This document shows positions 6,352-13,811 of a stretch of DNA of 19,046 nt, piece by piece (positions within the stretch are counted from its first letter, which is position 1; every line of letters begins with the position of its first letter). This DNA is from an uncultured Mordavella sp. (GTDB lineage Bacteria > Bacillota > Clostridia > Lachnospirales > Lachnospiraceae). A program made the translations under genes and the position numbers. The stretch covers positions 1 through 19,046 of the forward strand of contig CABPCP010000057.1 of the NCBI GenBank assembly GCA_902406105.1, given 5' to 3'. A model generated the notes under the pieces. The model worked only from the letters and a program-made list of their open reading frames with translations. It made no database searches and was not told where the DNA came from.

Positions 6352-6494
6352 AGATAGTTGAAGAACACATCAACTATCATCCCCCTCTCATGAAGTTAGA
6401 CATCAGGATACTCCTGATGACACACTTTACTCTCATTCCTTTAGATAACGACAACGAAACCCGCCAGCCCTTGTGGTTAGCGGGTTTTCGCTGT
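6352..6494 (+). ncRNA. Small RNA C (csRNA-like, third copy)
   Basis: Predicted RNA of about 140 nt, closely similar to RNA B. Hairpin 1 is GATAGTTGA (6353-6361) with TCAACTATC (6370-6378), with loop AGAACACA against AGAACGCA in B. CCCCCTCTCAT is at 6381-6391. Hairpin 2 is CATCAGGA (6401-6408) with TCCTGATG (6412-6419). The invariant box is at 6422-6449, then the terminator. Differences from B fall in loops and linkers, as expected for a structured RNA. Confidence 0.78.
6457..6490 (+). terminator. Terminator of small RNA C
   Basis: AACCCGCCAGCC pairs with GGTTAGCGGGTT around loop CTTGT, with one C-A mismatch inside the stem, then TTTTCG. It is slightly weaker than those of RNAs A and B. Confidence 0.7.
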
Positions 6495-6503
6495 TAAGAT
6501 GTC

Positions 6504-6545
6504 AATTGGGGCCGGGGGATTTTTAAAAATCCCCCGGCCCCAATT
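6504..6545. repeat. Palindromic repeat family 1, copy 3 (complete)
   Basis: A perfect 42-base palindrome centred between 6524 and 6525, arms AATTGGGGCC then GGGGGATTTTT and their complement. It lies between the end of small RNA C and the stop codon of the hydrolase gene, five bases from the latter. It would form a very stable hairpin on either strand. There is no U-tract after it, so it is not a standard intrinsic terminator. Confidence 0.93.
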
Positions 6546-6549
6546 AACA

Positions 6550-7476
6550 TTATAAATTCTCTCTCAGCCAAAGATATAAGTCTTCATATACCTTATCCCG
6601 GTCTGTCTCATTCAGGATCTCATGTCGGTCATCCCGATAAAGCTTCAGATCTGTCTTTTCCAAGCCGGAGGCTTTATATTTTGCGTATATTTTCCGTACT
6701 CCTTTACCAAACGCTCCTACCGGATCGTCCTCACCAGCCACAAAGAATACCGGTAATTCCTTAGGTATCCGCTTAACGCTTCCCGCCTTGACCAGTGATT
6801 TCATTCCCTCCAGCATCTGATAATAGCCTGCCAATGTGAACCGGAAATTGCACAAAGGATCTTTTGTATATTTCTCCCACATTTCCCGATCAGATGTGGT
6901 CCAATCTCCCACGCCTCCGCCGGACTTAAAATGGCTCCGGTAAATCCCAAGGCACAGGCCGTCTACCAGCCGGCTCCGATGCCTCCAGCCTTTGAATGCT
7001 GCCAGGATCTTACACAGTAACTGGCCCGCCAGAATCACTGGAAGAGGCTGATAGCCTGTTCCCATGATGATCGCGCCCGCAAGCCCCTGGCCATACAGCG
7101 TCAGATATTGACGCACTAAGAATGACCCCATACTATGCCCCATTATAAAATAAGGGAGGCCGGGATATTTCTTCATCGTCCTCTGGCGGAGCATATGGAT
7201 ATCTCCGATCAGATACCGATTCCCCTTCACTTCATCGAAATGTCCATAATCTTCCTGGCTCTGAACAGATTTTCCATGTCCCAGATGATCGTGTCCTACC
7301 ACGTAAAAGCCCTTTCCGGCCAAGTATGCGGCAAATTCATCATATCGGTCGATATACTCTACCATTCCGTGACACATCTGAAGGATTCCTATGATCTCGC
7401 CGTCCGGAATCCATTCAATCCCATGGATCCTCGTCACGCCATCCCGTGACAGATAGCTGAACTCTTTCTTCATCAT
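6550..7476 (-). CDS. Alpha/beta hydrolase, monoacylglycerol lipase type
   Basis: Cytosolic serine hydrolase of 308 residues, of the 'serine aminopeptidase S33 / lysophospholipase' group, which commonly cleaves lipid or acyl esters. The nucleophile elbow GHSMGS places Ser115, the acid is Asp251 in GEDDPVGAFGKGV, and the base is His285 in DRHEILNE. GHDHLGHGKS at 61-70 is typical of the group, and the length is normal. There is no signal peptide. The start ATG at 7476 has GAGGAG ten bases upstream; the adjacent second ATG is possible. It is the last gene of a leftward group with citrate synthase and rsmA, 29 bases after the citrate synthase stop. The substrate cannot be told from sequence. Confidence 0.92.
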   Translation of the reverse strand: MMKKEFSYLSRDGVTRIHGIEWIPDGEIIGILQMCHGMVEYIDRYDEFAAYLAGKGFYVVGHDHLGHGKSVQSQEDYGHFDEVKGNRYLIGDIHMLRQRTMKKYPGLPYFIMGHSMGSFLVRQYLTLYGQGLAGAIIMGTGYQPLPVILAGQLLCKILAAFKGWRHRSRLVDGLCLGIYRSHFKSGGGVGDWTTSDREMWEKYTKDPLCNFRFTLAGYYQMLEGMKSLVKAGSVKRIPKELPVFFVAGEDDPVGAFGKGVRKIYAKYKASGLEKTDLKLYRDDRHEILNETDRDKVYEDLYLWLRENL

Positions 7477-7505
7477 GGTTCACCAACTCCTCTGGCAGTG
7501 CATTT

Positions 7506-8876
7506 TTAACGTTCTTCCATTGGAATATAGTCCCTATGCGGCGCAAGCGGTTTGTACGCCGGCCGTATGATCTTGTCTACGTTCTTCAGCTCTTCCAGCC
7601 GATGGGCGCTCCACCCTACAATACGGGCCGCGGCAAAGATCGGCGTATAAAGAGCCGGCGGAAGATCCAGCATACTGTATACCAGGCCGCTGTAGAAGTC
7701 CACATTTGCATTCACACCTTTATAGATCTTGCGCTTCTCCCCGATCACTTCCGGCGCCATATGTTCTACCATTTCATAAAGAGCATACTCTTTCTCGCAG
7801 CCTTTTTCCTTGGCCAATTTCTTTACAAACTTCTTGAAAATATCTGCTCTTGGATCGGAAACGGAATAAATCGCATGCCCCATTCCATAGATCAGTCCTT
7901 TTTTGTCAAATGCCTTTTTGTCCAGCAGATCATTCAGATACGCCTTTACTTCGTCCCGGTCTTCCCAGTCAGAAACTTGGTGCATCATATCCTCAAACAT
8001 CTGCGTTACCTTAATATTTGCCCCTCCATGCTTCGGACCTTTCAAAGAAGCCATGGCCGCGGCGATCGTAGAATATGTATCTGTCCCTGAAGAAGTTACC
8101 ACATGAGTTGTAAATGTAGAGTTGTTTCCGCCGCCATGATCCATATGCAGAACCAGAGCCATATCTAAAATCCTGGCTTCTAATTTGGTATATTTCCGGT
8201 CTTCCCGCAGCATCATCAGAATATTCTCCGCTGTTGACAATTCCGGCGACGGCGCGTAGATAAAGAGGTCCTCTCCTACCCGGTAATTATATGCGTGGTA
8301 ACCATAAACCATTAGCATTGGAAACTGACTGATCAAGTTCAGACACTGACGGAGTACATTTGGAATCGTTGTGTCATCCGCCTTCGCGTCATAAGAATAA
8401 AGATTTAAGATGGACCGGGAAATACTGTTCATCATATCTCTGCTGGGAGCTTTCATAATGATATCCCTTACAAAATTCGGAGGCAGCGTCCGACGCTCGA
8501 CCAATGTCTCATGGAACGTCTCCAGTTCTTTCGCGTTTGGCAGTTCACCAAACAGCAAAAGATAAGAAATTTCTTCAAATCCAAAATGTTTTTCTTTCAA
8601 AAATCCCTGGACCAGATCTTTGATGTTATAGCCCCGATAGTAAAGATTTCCCTCGCAGGGTACTTCTTTTCCATCCACGACCTTCGTAGCGCATACATCA
8701 GAAATGTTAGTGAGTCCTGCCAAGACGCCTTTTCCATTCAAATCACGAAGTCCCCGTTTTACTTCGTATTTTGTATACAGATCCTTTTCAATCGCATTCT
8801 TTTCCTCACAAATCTCCGCAAAATGCTGGATCTCCGGCGTGATCTCAAACAATGCCTTTTCTACGCTTTTTCCCAT
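7506..8876 (-). CDS. gltA: Citrate synthase
   Basis: Enzyme of 456 residues that condenses acetyl-CoA with oxaloacetate to citrate, the entry step toward 2-oxoglutarate and glutamate. Catalytic residues fit the family: His283 in LKGPKHGGANIKV, His334 in GMGHAIYSVSDPRAD, and Asp393 in NVDFYSG. DHGGGNNSTF around His247 is also typical. I chose the ATG at 8876 because AAAGGA stands eight bases before it. The ATG at 8885 would lie directly on that site and overlap the rsmA stop. It follows rsmA almost without a gap, an unusual pairing of an rRNA methylase and a TCA enzyme. A methylcitrate synthase activity cannot be ruled out, but no 2-methylcitrate genes are nearby. The symbol is a family-level choice. 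Confidence 0.93.
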   Translation of the reverse strand: MGKSVEKALFEITPEIQHFAEICEEKNAIEKDLYTKYEVKRGLRDLNGKGVLAGLTNISDVCATKVVDGKEVPCEGNLYYRGYNIKDLVQGFLKEKHFGFEEISYLLLFGELPNAKELETFHETLVERRTLPPNFVRDIIMKAPSRDMMNSISRSILNLYSYDAKADDTTIPNVLRQCLNLISQFPMLMVYGYHAYNYRVGEDLFIYAPSPELSTAENILMMLREDRKYTKLEARILDMALVLHMDHGGGNNSTFTTHVVTSSGTDTYSTIAAAMASLKGPKHGGANIKVTQMFEDMMHQVSDWEDRDEVKAYLNDLLDKKAFDKKGLIYGMGHAIYSVSDPRADIFKKFVKKLAKEKGCEKEYALYEMVEHMAPEVIGEKRKIYKGVNANVDFYSGLVYSMLDLPPALYTPIFAAARIVGWSAHRLEELKNVDKIIRPAYKPLAPHRDYIPMEER

Positions 8877-8881
8877 AATCA

Positions 8882-9760
8882 TCATCCTTTCTGTCTGGTT
8901 TGTATGTCATTGCTCAGCCTGGCAAATTCTTCCAATGTCAGAGTCTCTCCTCGTACACCTGCGCCTTTTCCAAGCTGTGCAATTGCATCTGCGATCATTT
9001 CATCTGAAGATTCAAATTTCCCAGAATTTCTAAGAGCGTTGTAAAGGGTCTTTCTTCTCTGGTTAAACGCCGCTCTTATAATATCGAACATCAATTTCTC
9101 ATCTGCCACGTCCACGGGCGGTTTCTCATGACGGGTCAGGCGGATCACCGCAGACCCCACCTTTGGCCTCGGCATAAAACAGTTCGGGGGAACATTCGCT
9201 ACGATATACGGCTTTGCATAGAACTGAACAGCCAGAGACAGCGCCCCATAATTCTTATTCCCCGGGCCTGTCTGCATCCGCTGGGCCACCTCTTTTTGCA
9301 CCATGACCGTAATACTTTCCACCGGAACATGGCTTTCAAACAATCCCATAATGATCGGAGTGGTAATATAATAAGGAAGATTCGCGACTACCTTGATCGG
9401 CCGGCCGCCGTTTTCCCGTTCTGCCAGTTCTCGGATATCCACTTTCAAAACATCCTCATTGATGATCCTCACATTCTCATATCCACTTAATGTTTCAGAA
9501 AGAATTGGAATCAAATTTCTGTCAATCTCTACAGCGATCACCTTTCCCGCTGATTCCGCCAGATACTGGGTCATCGTGCCGATTCCCGGCCCAATCTCCA
9601 GAACCATATCCTCTTTTGTGATTTCTGCCGCCTGGATGATCTTGTCCAGCACATGGGTATCAATCAAGAAATTCTGCCCGAACTTTTTCTGAAATGTGAA
9701 ATGATATTTCTGTAGAATATCGATCGTATTCTGCGGATTCCCCAGTTTTTCCCTGCTCAT
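8882..9760 (-). CDS. rsmA: 16S rRNA (adenine1518/1519-N6)-dimethyltransferase RsmA/KsgA
   Basis: Methylase of 292 residues that uses S-adenosylmethionine to dimethylate two adjacent adenines in the 3' end hairpin of 16S rRNA during small-subunit assembly. Motifs seen are the N-terminal KKFGQNFLID (GQNFL at 28-32), the SAM-binding EIGPGIGTMT (55-64), the acidic AVEID (76-80) and the catalytic NLPYYITTP (127-135). Length and order match the family. The start ATG has GGGAG upstream. It is first in the leftward group with citrate synthase and the hydrolase; its stop region abuts the citrate synthase ribosome site. Confidence 0.97.
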   Translation of the reverse strand: MSREKLGNPQNTIDILQKYHFTFQKKFGQNFLIDTHVLDKIIQAAEITKEDMVLEIGPGIGTMTQYLAESAGKVIAVEIDRNLIPILSETLSGYENVRIINEDVLKVDIRELAERENGGRPIKVVANLPYYITTPIIMGLFESHVPVESITVMVQKEVAQRMQTGPGNKNYGALSLAVQFYAKPYIVANVPPNCFMPRPKVGSAVIRLTRHEKPPVDVADEKLMFDIIRAAFNQRRKTLYNALRNSGKFESSDEMIADAIAQLGKGAGVRGETLTLEEFARLSNDIQTRQKG

Positions 9761-9780
9761 AGATGCTCCCTAGACTACCA

Positions 9781-9822
9781 TATTGTAAAGTACATTATAC
9801 AATAATATAAATCTTTAAGAAA
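9781..9822 (-). promoter_or_regulatory. Promoter region of rsmA
   Basis: On the reverse strand a perfect -10 TATAAT (9794-9799) lies about 34 bases before the start codon. A weak -35 (TTTCTT, 9817-9822) is at 17 bp. The -10 is inside an inverted repeat TATTGTA (9781-9787) / TACAATA (9798-9804), which might be an operator or chance in A+T-rich DNA. Confidence 0.5.
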
Positions 9823-9861
9823 TAGCAAAAAAATGAAAAATTATTAAGATTATATGAACCA

Positions 9862-9921
9862 GGACGTAGTAAACTTTAAAAAGGCTACGTCCCAAATTGA
9901 CTTTTACCCTGTACCCAAATG
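9862..9921. repeat. Palindromic repeat family 2, copy 1 (decayed), with CCCTGTACC flank
   Basis: GGACGTAG (9862-9869) pairs with CTACGTCC (9885-9892); the inner part of the left arm has diverged. The right flank AATTGACTTTTACCCTGTACCCAAATG closely matches that of the copy at 18149-18214. The repeat runs into the 3' end of the leftward dehydrogenase gene and supplies its last codons. Confidence 0.82.
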
Positions 9922-10911
9922 GAACTTTAACACGACTTTTGCATGCTCTCCAGAGGCTTTTTCCTGAAATGCTTCTGATGCTTTCCAATAAGGAAATTCT
10001 GCTGTGATCAATTCTTCCAGTCTTAGCCTGGGAGCCAGTTTTACTGCCGCCGGATAAAGGGTGGTGGATGGCAGCACCGCGTGAATAGAGACATCTTTAT
10101 AATAGAGGTTGAATAGATTGACCGGCAACTCAAAGTTCATCCCGTACAAACCAAAGAAGACTACTCTGCCGCCTCTGGCGGCAAGGTGGAAGGCAAGTTT
10201 TGCCGAGGCGGGATTGCCGGAAGCTTCGATCACCACATCATATCCTTCACTTTCGCAGTATCCGTTCATTTCTTCCATATATCTGGGGGAGGCAGGATCA
10301 AAAGTCCAGGTTGCTCCAAAGTCCCGCGCCATTTTCCTCTTTTTCTGATTAGGATCGGCTATCACAACCTCGCTGACTGGATACAGGCGCAGCAACTTCA
10401 GCATCAGCAGTCCCATCGCTCCGCCTCCAAGGATCAGTACCCGCTCGCCGCCTCTGATATCCGCTTTTTTCACACTGCACATTCCCATTGTCAGCGGTTC
10501 TATCAGGCATCCGGCTCTAAGCCCCAGGCCGCCAAGCGGGCACAACACCTGTTCCGGGCATACCATCCGTTCCTGCATCCCGCCGTCATAGATCTGCATA
10601 TTCAGACAATAATCCGGCTTTCCCGCTCTGCACATGGCGCACTGCCCACAAGCCGTATCCAGCCTGACAGCCACCTTGTCTCCAGGCTCCAGTCCGGTTA
10701 CCTGAGCGCCAGTCTCCAGTACGGTGCCGGATACTTCATGTCCCACTCGGAAATCTGATCCGGGCGATGCCTGCCCCCGATAGACCATCAGATCATACCC
10801 GCAGATCGAGGCATAATCTACCTGTATCTTTACATCCGTTTCTCGACGAAGTATAGGTTCCGGTATCTCCTTAAGCCAGACGCTTCCATTATCCAGCAAT
10901 ACCTTTTTCAT
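9904..10911 (-). CDS. Zinc-dependent medium-chain dehydrogenase (DesC paralogue)
   Basis: NAD(P)-dependent alcohol/polyol dehydrogenase of 335 residues, MDR superfamily. Catalytic zinc ligands are Cys37, His58, Glu59 and Glu138. The structural zinc set is Cys88, Cys91, Cys94 and Cys102. The cofactor loop is GGGAMG at 162-167, and Asp186 at the end of the second strand favours NAD. Its start overlaps the stop of the AraC-type gene (ATGA), with GGAGGAGG upstream, so the two are translationally coupled. It shares an E-L-P-V-N-L motif and overall sequence with DesC and with the dehydrogenase at 17105-18136. The substrate is unknown; a steroid or a polyol are both possible. Its C-terminus (HLGTG) is read from an intergenic repeat, whereas the paralogue ends at LKF. 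Confidence 0.9.
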   Translation of the reverse strand: MKKVLLDNGSVWLKEIPEPILRRETDVKIQVDYASICGYDLMVYRGQASPGSDFRVGHEVSGTVLETGAQVTGLEPGDKVAVRLDTACGQCAMCRAGKPDYCLNMQIYDGGMQERMVCPEQVLCPLGGLGLRAGCLIEPLTMGMCSVKKADIRGGERVLILGGGAMGLLMLKLLRLYPVSEVVIADPNQKKRKMARDFGATWTFDPASPRYMEEMNGYCESEGYDVVIEASGNPASAKLAFHLAARGGRVVFFGLYGMNFELPVNLFNLYYKDVSIHAVLPSTTLYPAAVKLAPRLRLEELITAEFPYWKASEAFQEKASGEHAKVVLKFHLGTG

Positions 10912-12500
10912 CCTGCATCCTCCTCCTTCGCCTTCATTCTTGCCTGATATTCCCGCGGGGATACCCCCATAATGTTCTTAAAAAGCCTGCTGAAATATTT
11001 ACTGTCCTCAAATCCTGCTTTTTCCGCCACCTGACTGATCTTCCCCGGCTTCTGCAATAATCTGGCCGCATATTCCATCCGCAGGTGATTGCTGTAGTTG
11101 ATGTAGGTAGTTCCCAATTCCTTCTGGAACAAATGACTCAGATAAGAGGGACTTACATGGATCCTCCGAGCCGCCTCCGCAAGTCCGATATTTTGTTCCA
11201 TATTTTGACGCAGAAGAGCGATGGCCTGATTCACATGGGAATTTGAGGTCTCCATCTTTTCTCCCGGCAACTTCTGGAATAAGGAGGCAAGATATTCCGT
11301 CATGCTCTGAAAAGCTGTTTCAAATCCTGGATATTCCCGGTTATTCATATTAAAAAAACCTTCCTCCGGATACAGCCGGTATTTTCGGGCCTGAGAAAAA
11401 TAAAAATAACTAAGCTGTCCCCAGACATATTCATAGGAATTGAAAGACAATGTCTCCCAGGTCATATGAGAGATTCTTCCCAGGGCCCCGGCCAGCATAG
11501 GATAATCCCGCTGTTCAAAGGAAGTATCCAGCCGCTCCATTTGGTGGTACAGCTCATCCAGATCCAAACTCACAGAAGTTTCCGCAAGCCAGCTGCTGGT
11601 CACGATCCGATCGCTTCCACTGAAAAAATGATACTTCAAAGTTCCATCCACTTCCCGATACAGCGCCGACAGATTACCCAGATCATTTTCTATCCCGCTG
11701 GCAGAAAACCGTAAATGCGGAACCATAAAGGTCCGCTCCCATTCCCGGATTTCTTTTTGAAATAGTTCCAGCTTTTCTTTCTGATTCTCCCGGTTTACAT
11801 TAAAAAGAAAGCATAACTTCTTTTCACTGGCGATCAGGACCAGCCCGGCCAGCCGCTCCATGATCTCTTCCAGCCCTTGATACATTTTCCCCAGAGAAAC
11901 AGGGTTTTGGTTGTAAAACGTCCATTTAGGCTCCGTCTGATTTTCTCCGATCAGAAGCAGGAAGCTTCCGGGCTTAAAACTGGAATCCAGCCGGAAGATC
12001 TGTGTTCCTTCCACGGTTCCGCCCAGCACCCCGGCCAAAAGATTACTCTCATGGAGCCATCGCATATAGGCTTTCTGCCACCTATTTTCATCTGTAAGCG
12101 TTTCCTTTTGCTTTTCCTGGTCATCGTAATCCCGCGCCGCCTGGTCCAGAGCTGCCTTCAGTTCTTCCGGCGAGAGCGTCTCCCAGTCCAGAATCGCGCT
12201 GACCCTCTTTTGATTCTCTTCCGACAGCGTACTTCCGCGATCTTGAGATTTTAGCAGGATATATCGGATATTTGGCTTGTAACGCTGGGTGTCCCGGATA
12301 AACCAATTTTCATTGTAAAAATTCAGCCCTTCTTGTATGAGCACGATCTGCGCCGGCAGGCTCTCGATCATAGAAGCTGCCAAAACCGCATTGGTCGTAT
12401 GCAGTACCAGAGAATAGTCTTCTTTCCACTGGCCTATATACTGTTTTAAGATTCCCTGCAATTCCAGATTGTCTACAATGAAAATCACCGAGTAACTCAT
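10908..12500 (-). CDS. AraC-family transcriptional regulator with receiver-like N-terminus
   Basis: Regulator of 530 residues. The last 110 or so residues are an AraC-type double helix-turn-helix: LAEAARRIHVSPSYLSHLFQ for the first helix pair, and AEKAGFEDSKYFSRLFKN then GVSPREYQ for the second. The first 130 or so residues look like a response-regulator receiver fold (VIFIVDN, then IVLIQEG). However, the position expected for the phospho-acceptor Asp is Gln56 and the second acidic residue is Asn11, so it should not be phosphorylated in the normal way. Residues about 140-415 are an uncharacterised middle domain. AGGAGGTG stands five bases before the ATG. It is divergent from the des operon and coupled to a dehydrogenase gene, so it is the obvious candidate regulator of both units. 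The inducer may be a steroid, which is inference. Confidence 0.88.
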   Translation of the reverse strand: MSYSVIFIVDNLELQGILKQYIGQWKEDYSLVLHTTNAVLAASMIESLPAQIVLIQEGLNFYNENWFIRDTQRYKPNIRYILLKSQDRGSTLSEENQKRVSAILDWETLSPEELKAALDQAARDYDDQEKQKETLTDENRWQKAYMRWLHESNLLAGVLGGTVEGTQIFRLDSSFKPGSFLLLIGENQTEPKWTFYNQNPVSLGKMYQGLEEIMERLAGLVLIASEKKLCFLFNVNRENQKEKLELFQKEIREWERTFMVPHLRFSASGIENDLGNLSALYREVDGTLKYHFFSGSDRIVTSSWLAETSVSLDLDELYHQMERLDTSFEQRDYPMLAGALGRISHMTWETLSFNSYEYVWGQLSYFYFSQARKYRLYPEEGFFNMNNREYPGFETAFQSMTEYLASLFQKLPGEKMETSNSHVNQAIALLRQNMEQNIGLAEAARRIHVSPSYLSHLFQKELGTTYINYSNHLRMEYAARLLQKPGKISQVAEKAGFEDSKYFSRLFKNIMGVSPREYQARMKAKEEDAG

Positions 12501-12603
12501 TCGGACACCTCCTATGCCCTCTTTATAGAAAAATCCTATTTAAACTTTTTTCTTTTACCAGATAAAAATACCAAATTTTTGAAACATTTTCAAGAAGGTG
12601 TAT

Positions 12604-12627
12604 TATTTTGTTCAAAAAAACAAAATA
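12604..12627. promoter_or_regulatory. Inverted repeat in the divergent promoter region
   Basis: TATTTTGTT (12604-12612) and AACAAAATA (12619-12627) form a perfect 9-bp inverted repeat with a 6-base centre. It lies in the 273-base A+T-rich space between the AraC-type gene and desC, about 78 bases upstream of the desC -35. It is a possible operator; no factor can be assigned. Confidence 0.4.
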
Positions 12628-12704
12628 TTTCTCCTATTTTCCCATCTTTTGTTAAATATTTTTCGGGATAGCAGAATAATCCCCCTTGTCAAAAAATCTA
12701 TCCA

Positions 12705-12733
12705 TTGAATCTGACAACTTCCGGTTTTATCAT
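12705..12733 (+). promoter_or_regulatory. Promoter of the des operon
   Basis: TTGAAT (12705-12710) and TATCAT (12728-12733) have 17-bp spacing. This gives a start near 12740 and a leader of about 34 bases with an AAAGGAG ribosome site. Both hexamers deviate from consensus, in keeping with an inducible promoter. Confidence 0.5.
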
Positions 12734-12773
12734 AAAAGCACTTAAATCAACGGAACGAAAGGAGATATTATTT

Positions 12774-13799
12774 ATGAAAGCTTTAGCGAAAATCTGCGAC
12801 GGAAAAGTGGATCTTGTGGACCTTCCAGAACCAATGATACGGCCAAACGCCGTTAAGGTGAAGGTGGACTACTGCGCCCTGTGCGCCACCGATATCCACA
12901 TTGTCACTCAAGACTTATATCATTTCTCCAAAGATCTTCTGCCAATGGGACTTGGGCATGAAGGTTCCGGAACCATCGTAGAGCTCAGCGATGAGGCGGC
13001 GGAAATGGGCTATAAGATCGGCGATAAGGTGGCTGTGGCAAGTCTTGGACACTGCGGCGTCTGCGATGAGTGCAAGCGCGCCCATGACGTGTTCTGCGAA
13101 CATTCTACTTCCGCCATGCCGATGGCGACCGAGTACGCCGTGGTGAACCTGGATATGATCTTCAAGATTCCAGAAAACGCCGATCCGCTTCACTACTGCA
13201 TCGCTGAGCCTTGCGCCTCCGCTATGCAGGGCATTGATATCGCTGATATTCAGATTGGAGACTCCGTTTTGATCTCCGGCGTAGGCGGCATCGGCGCGAT
13301 CCTGCTGGATATGCTGACCAAAAGAGGCGCCACCAAACTGACCGCCAGTGATCCCCTCCCGCAGAAACGCCAGCGGGCGCTGGATATGGGCGCTCAGTAT
13401 GTGATCGATCCCTCCAGTGAAGATATTGTAGAAAAGGGATTAGAAATCACAGGAGGACGGGGCTATGATGTGATCATCGAAGCTTCCGGAGTGCCGGCAG
13501 CCGCTCCGCCGCTGCTCAATCTGATCGCTAAAAAAGGAAAAGTCGTTTATTTCGCCGTATTTCCCATGGATTATGAGCTGCCTGTAAATCTTTACGAAAT
13601 GTACATGAAAGAGGCAAGCCTTCATACGGTCTATACCAGCATTTACAATTACCCAAGAGTCATCGACCTGCTGCCCCAAATGCAGTTAGATAAGATCATA
13701 GGCCCTATCATGCCCCTTTCAGATGCGGTAAATGCTTTTGAATTATATAAGAAGTCAGAATATCCAAAGATTGTTATTAAATGTAATAAAGACGCGTAA
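12774..13799 (+). CDS. desC: 20-alpha-hydroxysteroid dehydrogenase DesC (zinc MDR family)
   Basis: MDR dehydrogenase of 341 residues. In C. scindens, DesC interconverts cortisol and its 20-alpha-dihydro form with NAD(H). Catalytic zinc ligands are Cys37, His62, Glu63 and Glu145. Structural zinc ligands are Cys94, Cys97, Cys100 and Cys108. The cofactor loop is GVGGIG (169-174), with Asp193 for NAD specificity. I chose the ATG at 12774 because AAAGGAG stands seven to eight bases upstream; a longer in-frame extension has no ribosome site. It is first of four same-strand genes and is followed after 12 bases by the transketolase halves. The fold and cofactor are certain from sequence. The steroid substrate rests on the operon's order matching the known des cluster. 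Without that context it would be called a sorbitol- or threonine-dehydrogenase-like enzyme. Confidence 0.85.
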   Translation: MKALAKICDGKVDLVDLPEPMIRPNAVKVKVDYCALCATDIHIVTQDLYHFSKDLLPMGLGHEGSGTIVELSDEAAEMGYKIGDKVAVASLGHCGVCDECKRAHDVFCEHSTSAMPMATEYAVVNLDMIFKIPENADPLHYCIAEPCASAMQGIDIADIQIGDSVLISGVGGIGAILLDMLTKRGATKLTASDPLPQKRQRALDMGAQYVIDPSSEDIVEKGLEITGGRGYDVIIEASGVPAAAPPLLNLIAKKGKVVYFAVFPMDYELPVNLYEMYMKEASLHTVYTSIYNYPRVIDLLPQMQLDKIIGPIMPLSDAVNAFELYKKSEYPKIVIKCNKDA

Positions 13800-13811
13800 G
13801 GAGGCGGAATT

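Larger units (their letters stand above)
6258..6494 (+). repeat. Duplicated small-RNA unit (second copy of 5111-5345)
   Basis: From CTGAAAGAATTCC to CGCTGT this segment matches 5111-5345 with only about a dozen differences, clustered in the terminator and in single bases elsewhere. Operator, promoter, RNA and terminator were duplicated together. Copy A (from about 3965) is an older, more diverged member. Confidence 0.9.

Noticed and set aside
6504..6545. Family 1 palindromes as ordinary intrinsic terminators
   Set aside because: No U-run follows the stem on either strand; the T's are in the centre of the hairpin. A role at transcript ends is possible but not of the standard kind.
8876..8885. 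Citrate synthase start at the upstream ATG (8885)
   Set aside because: It would begin directly on the AAAGGA ribosome site and overlap the rsmA stop; the ATG at 8876 has correct spacing.
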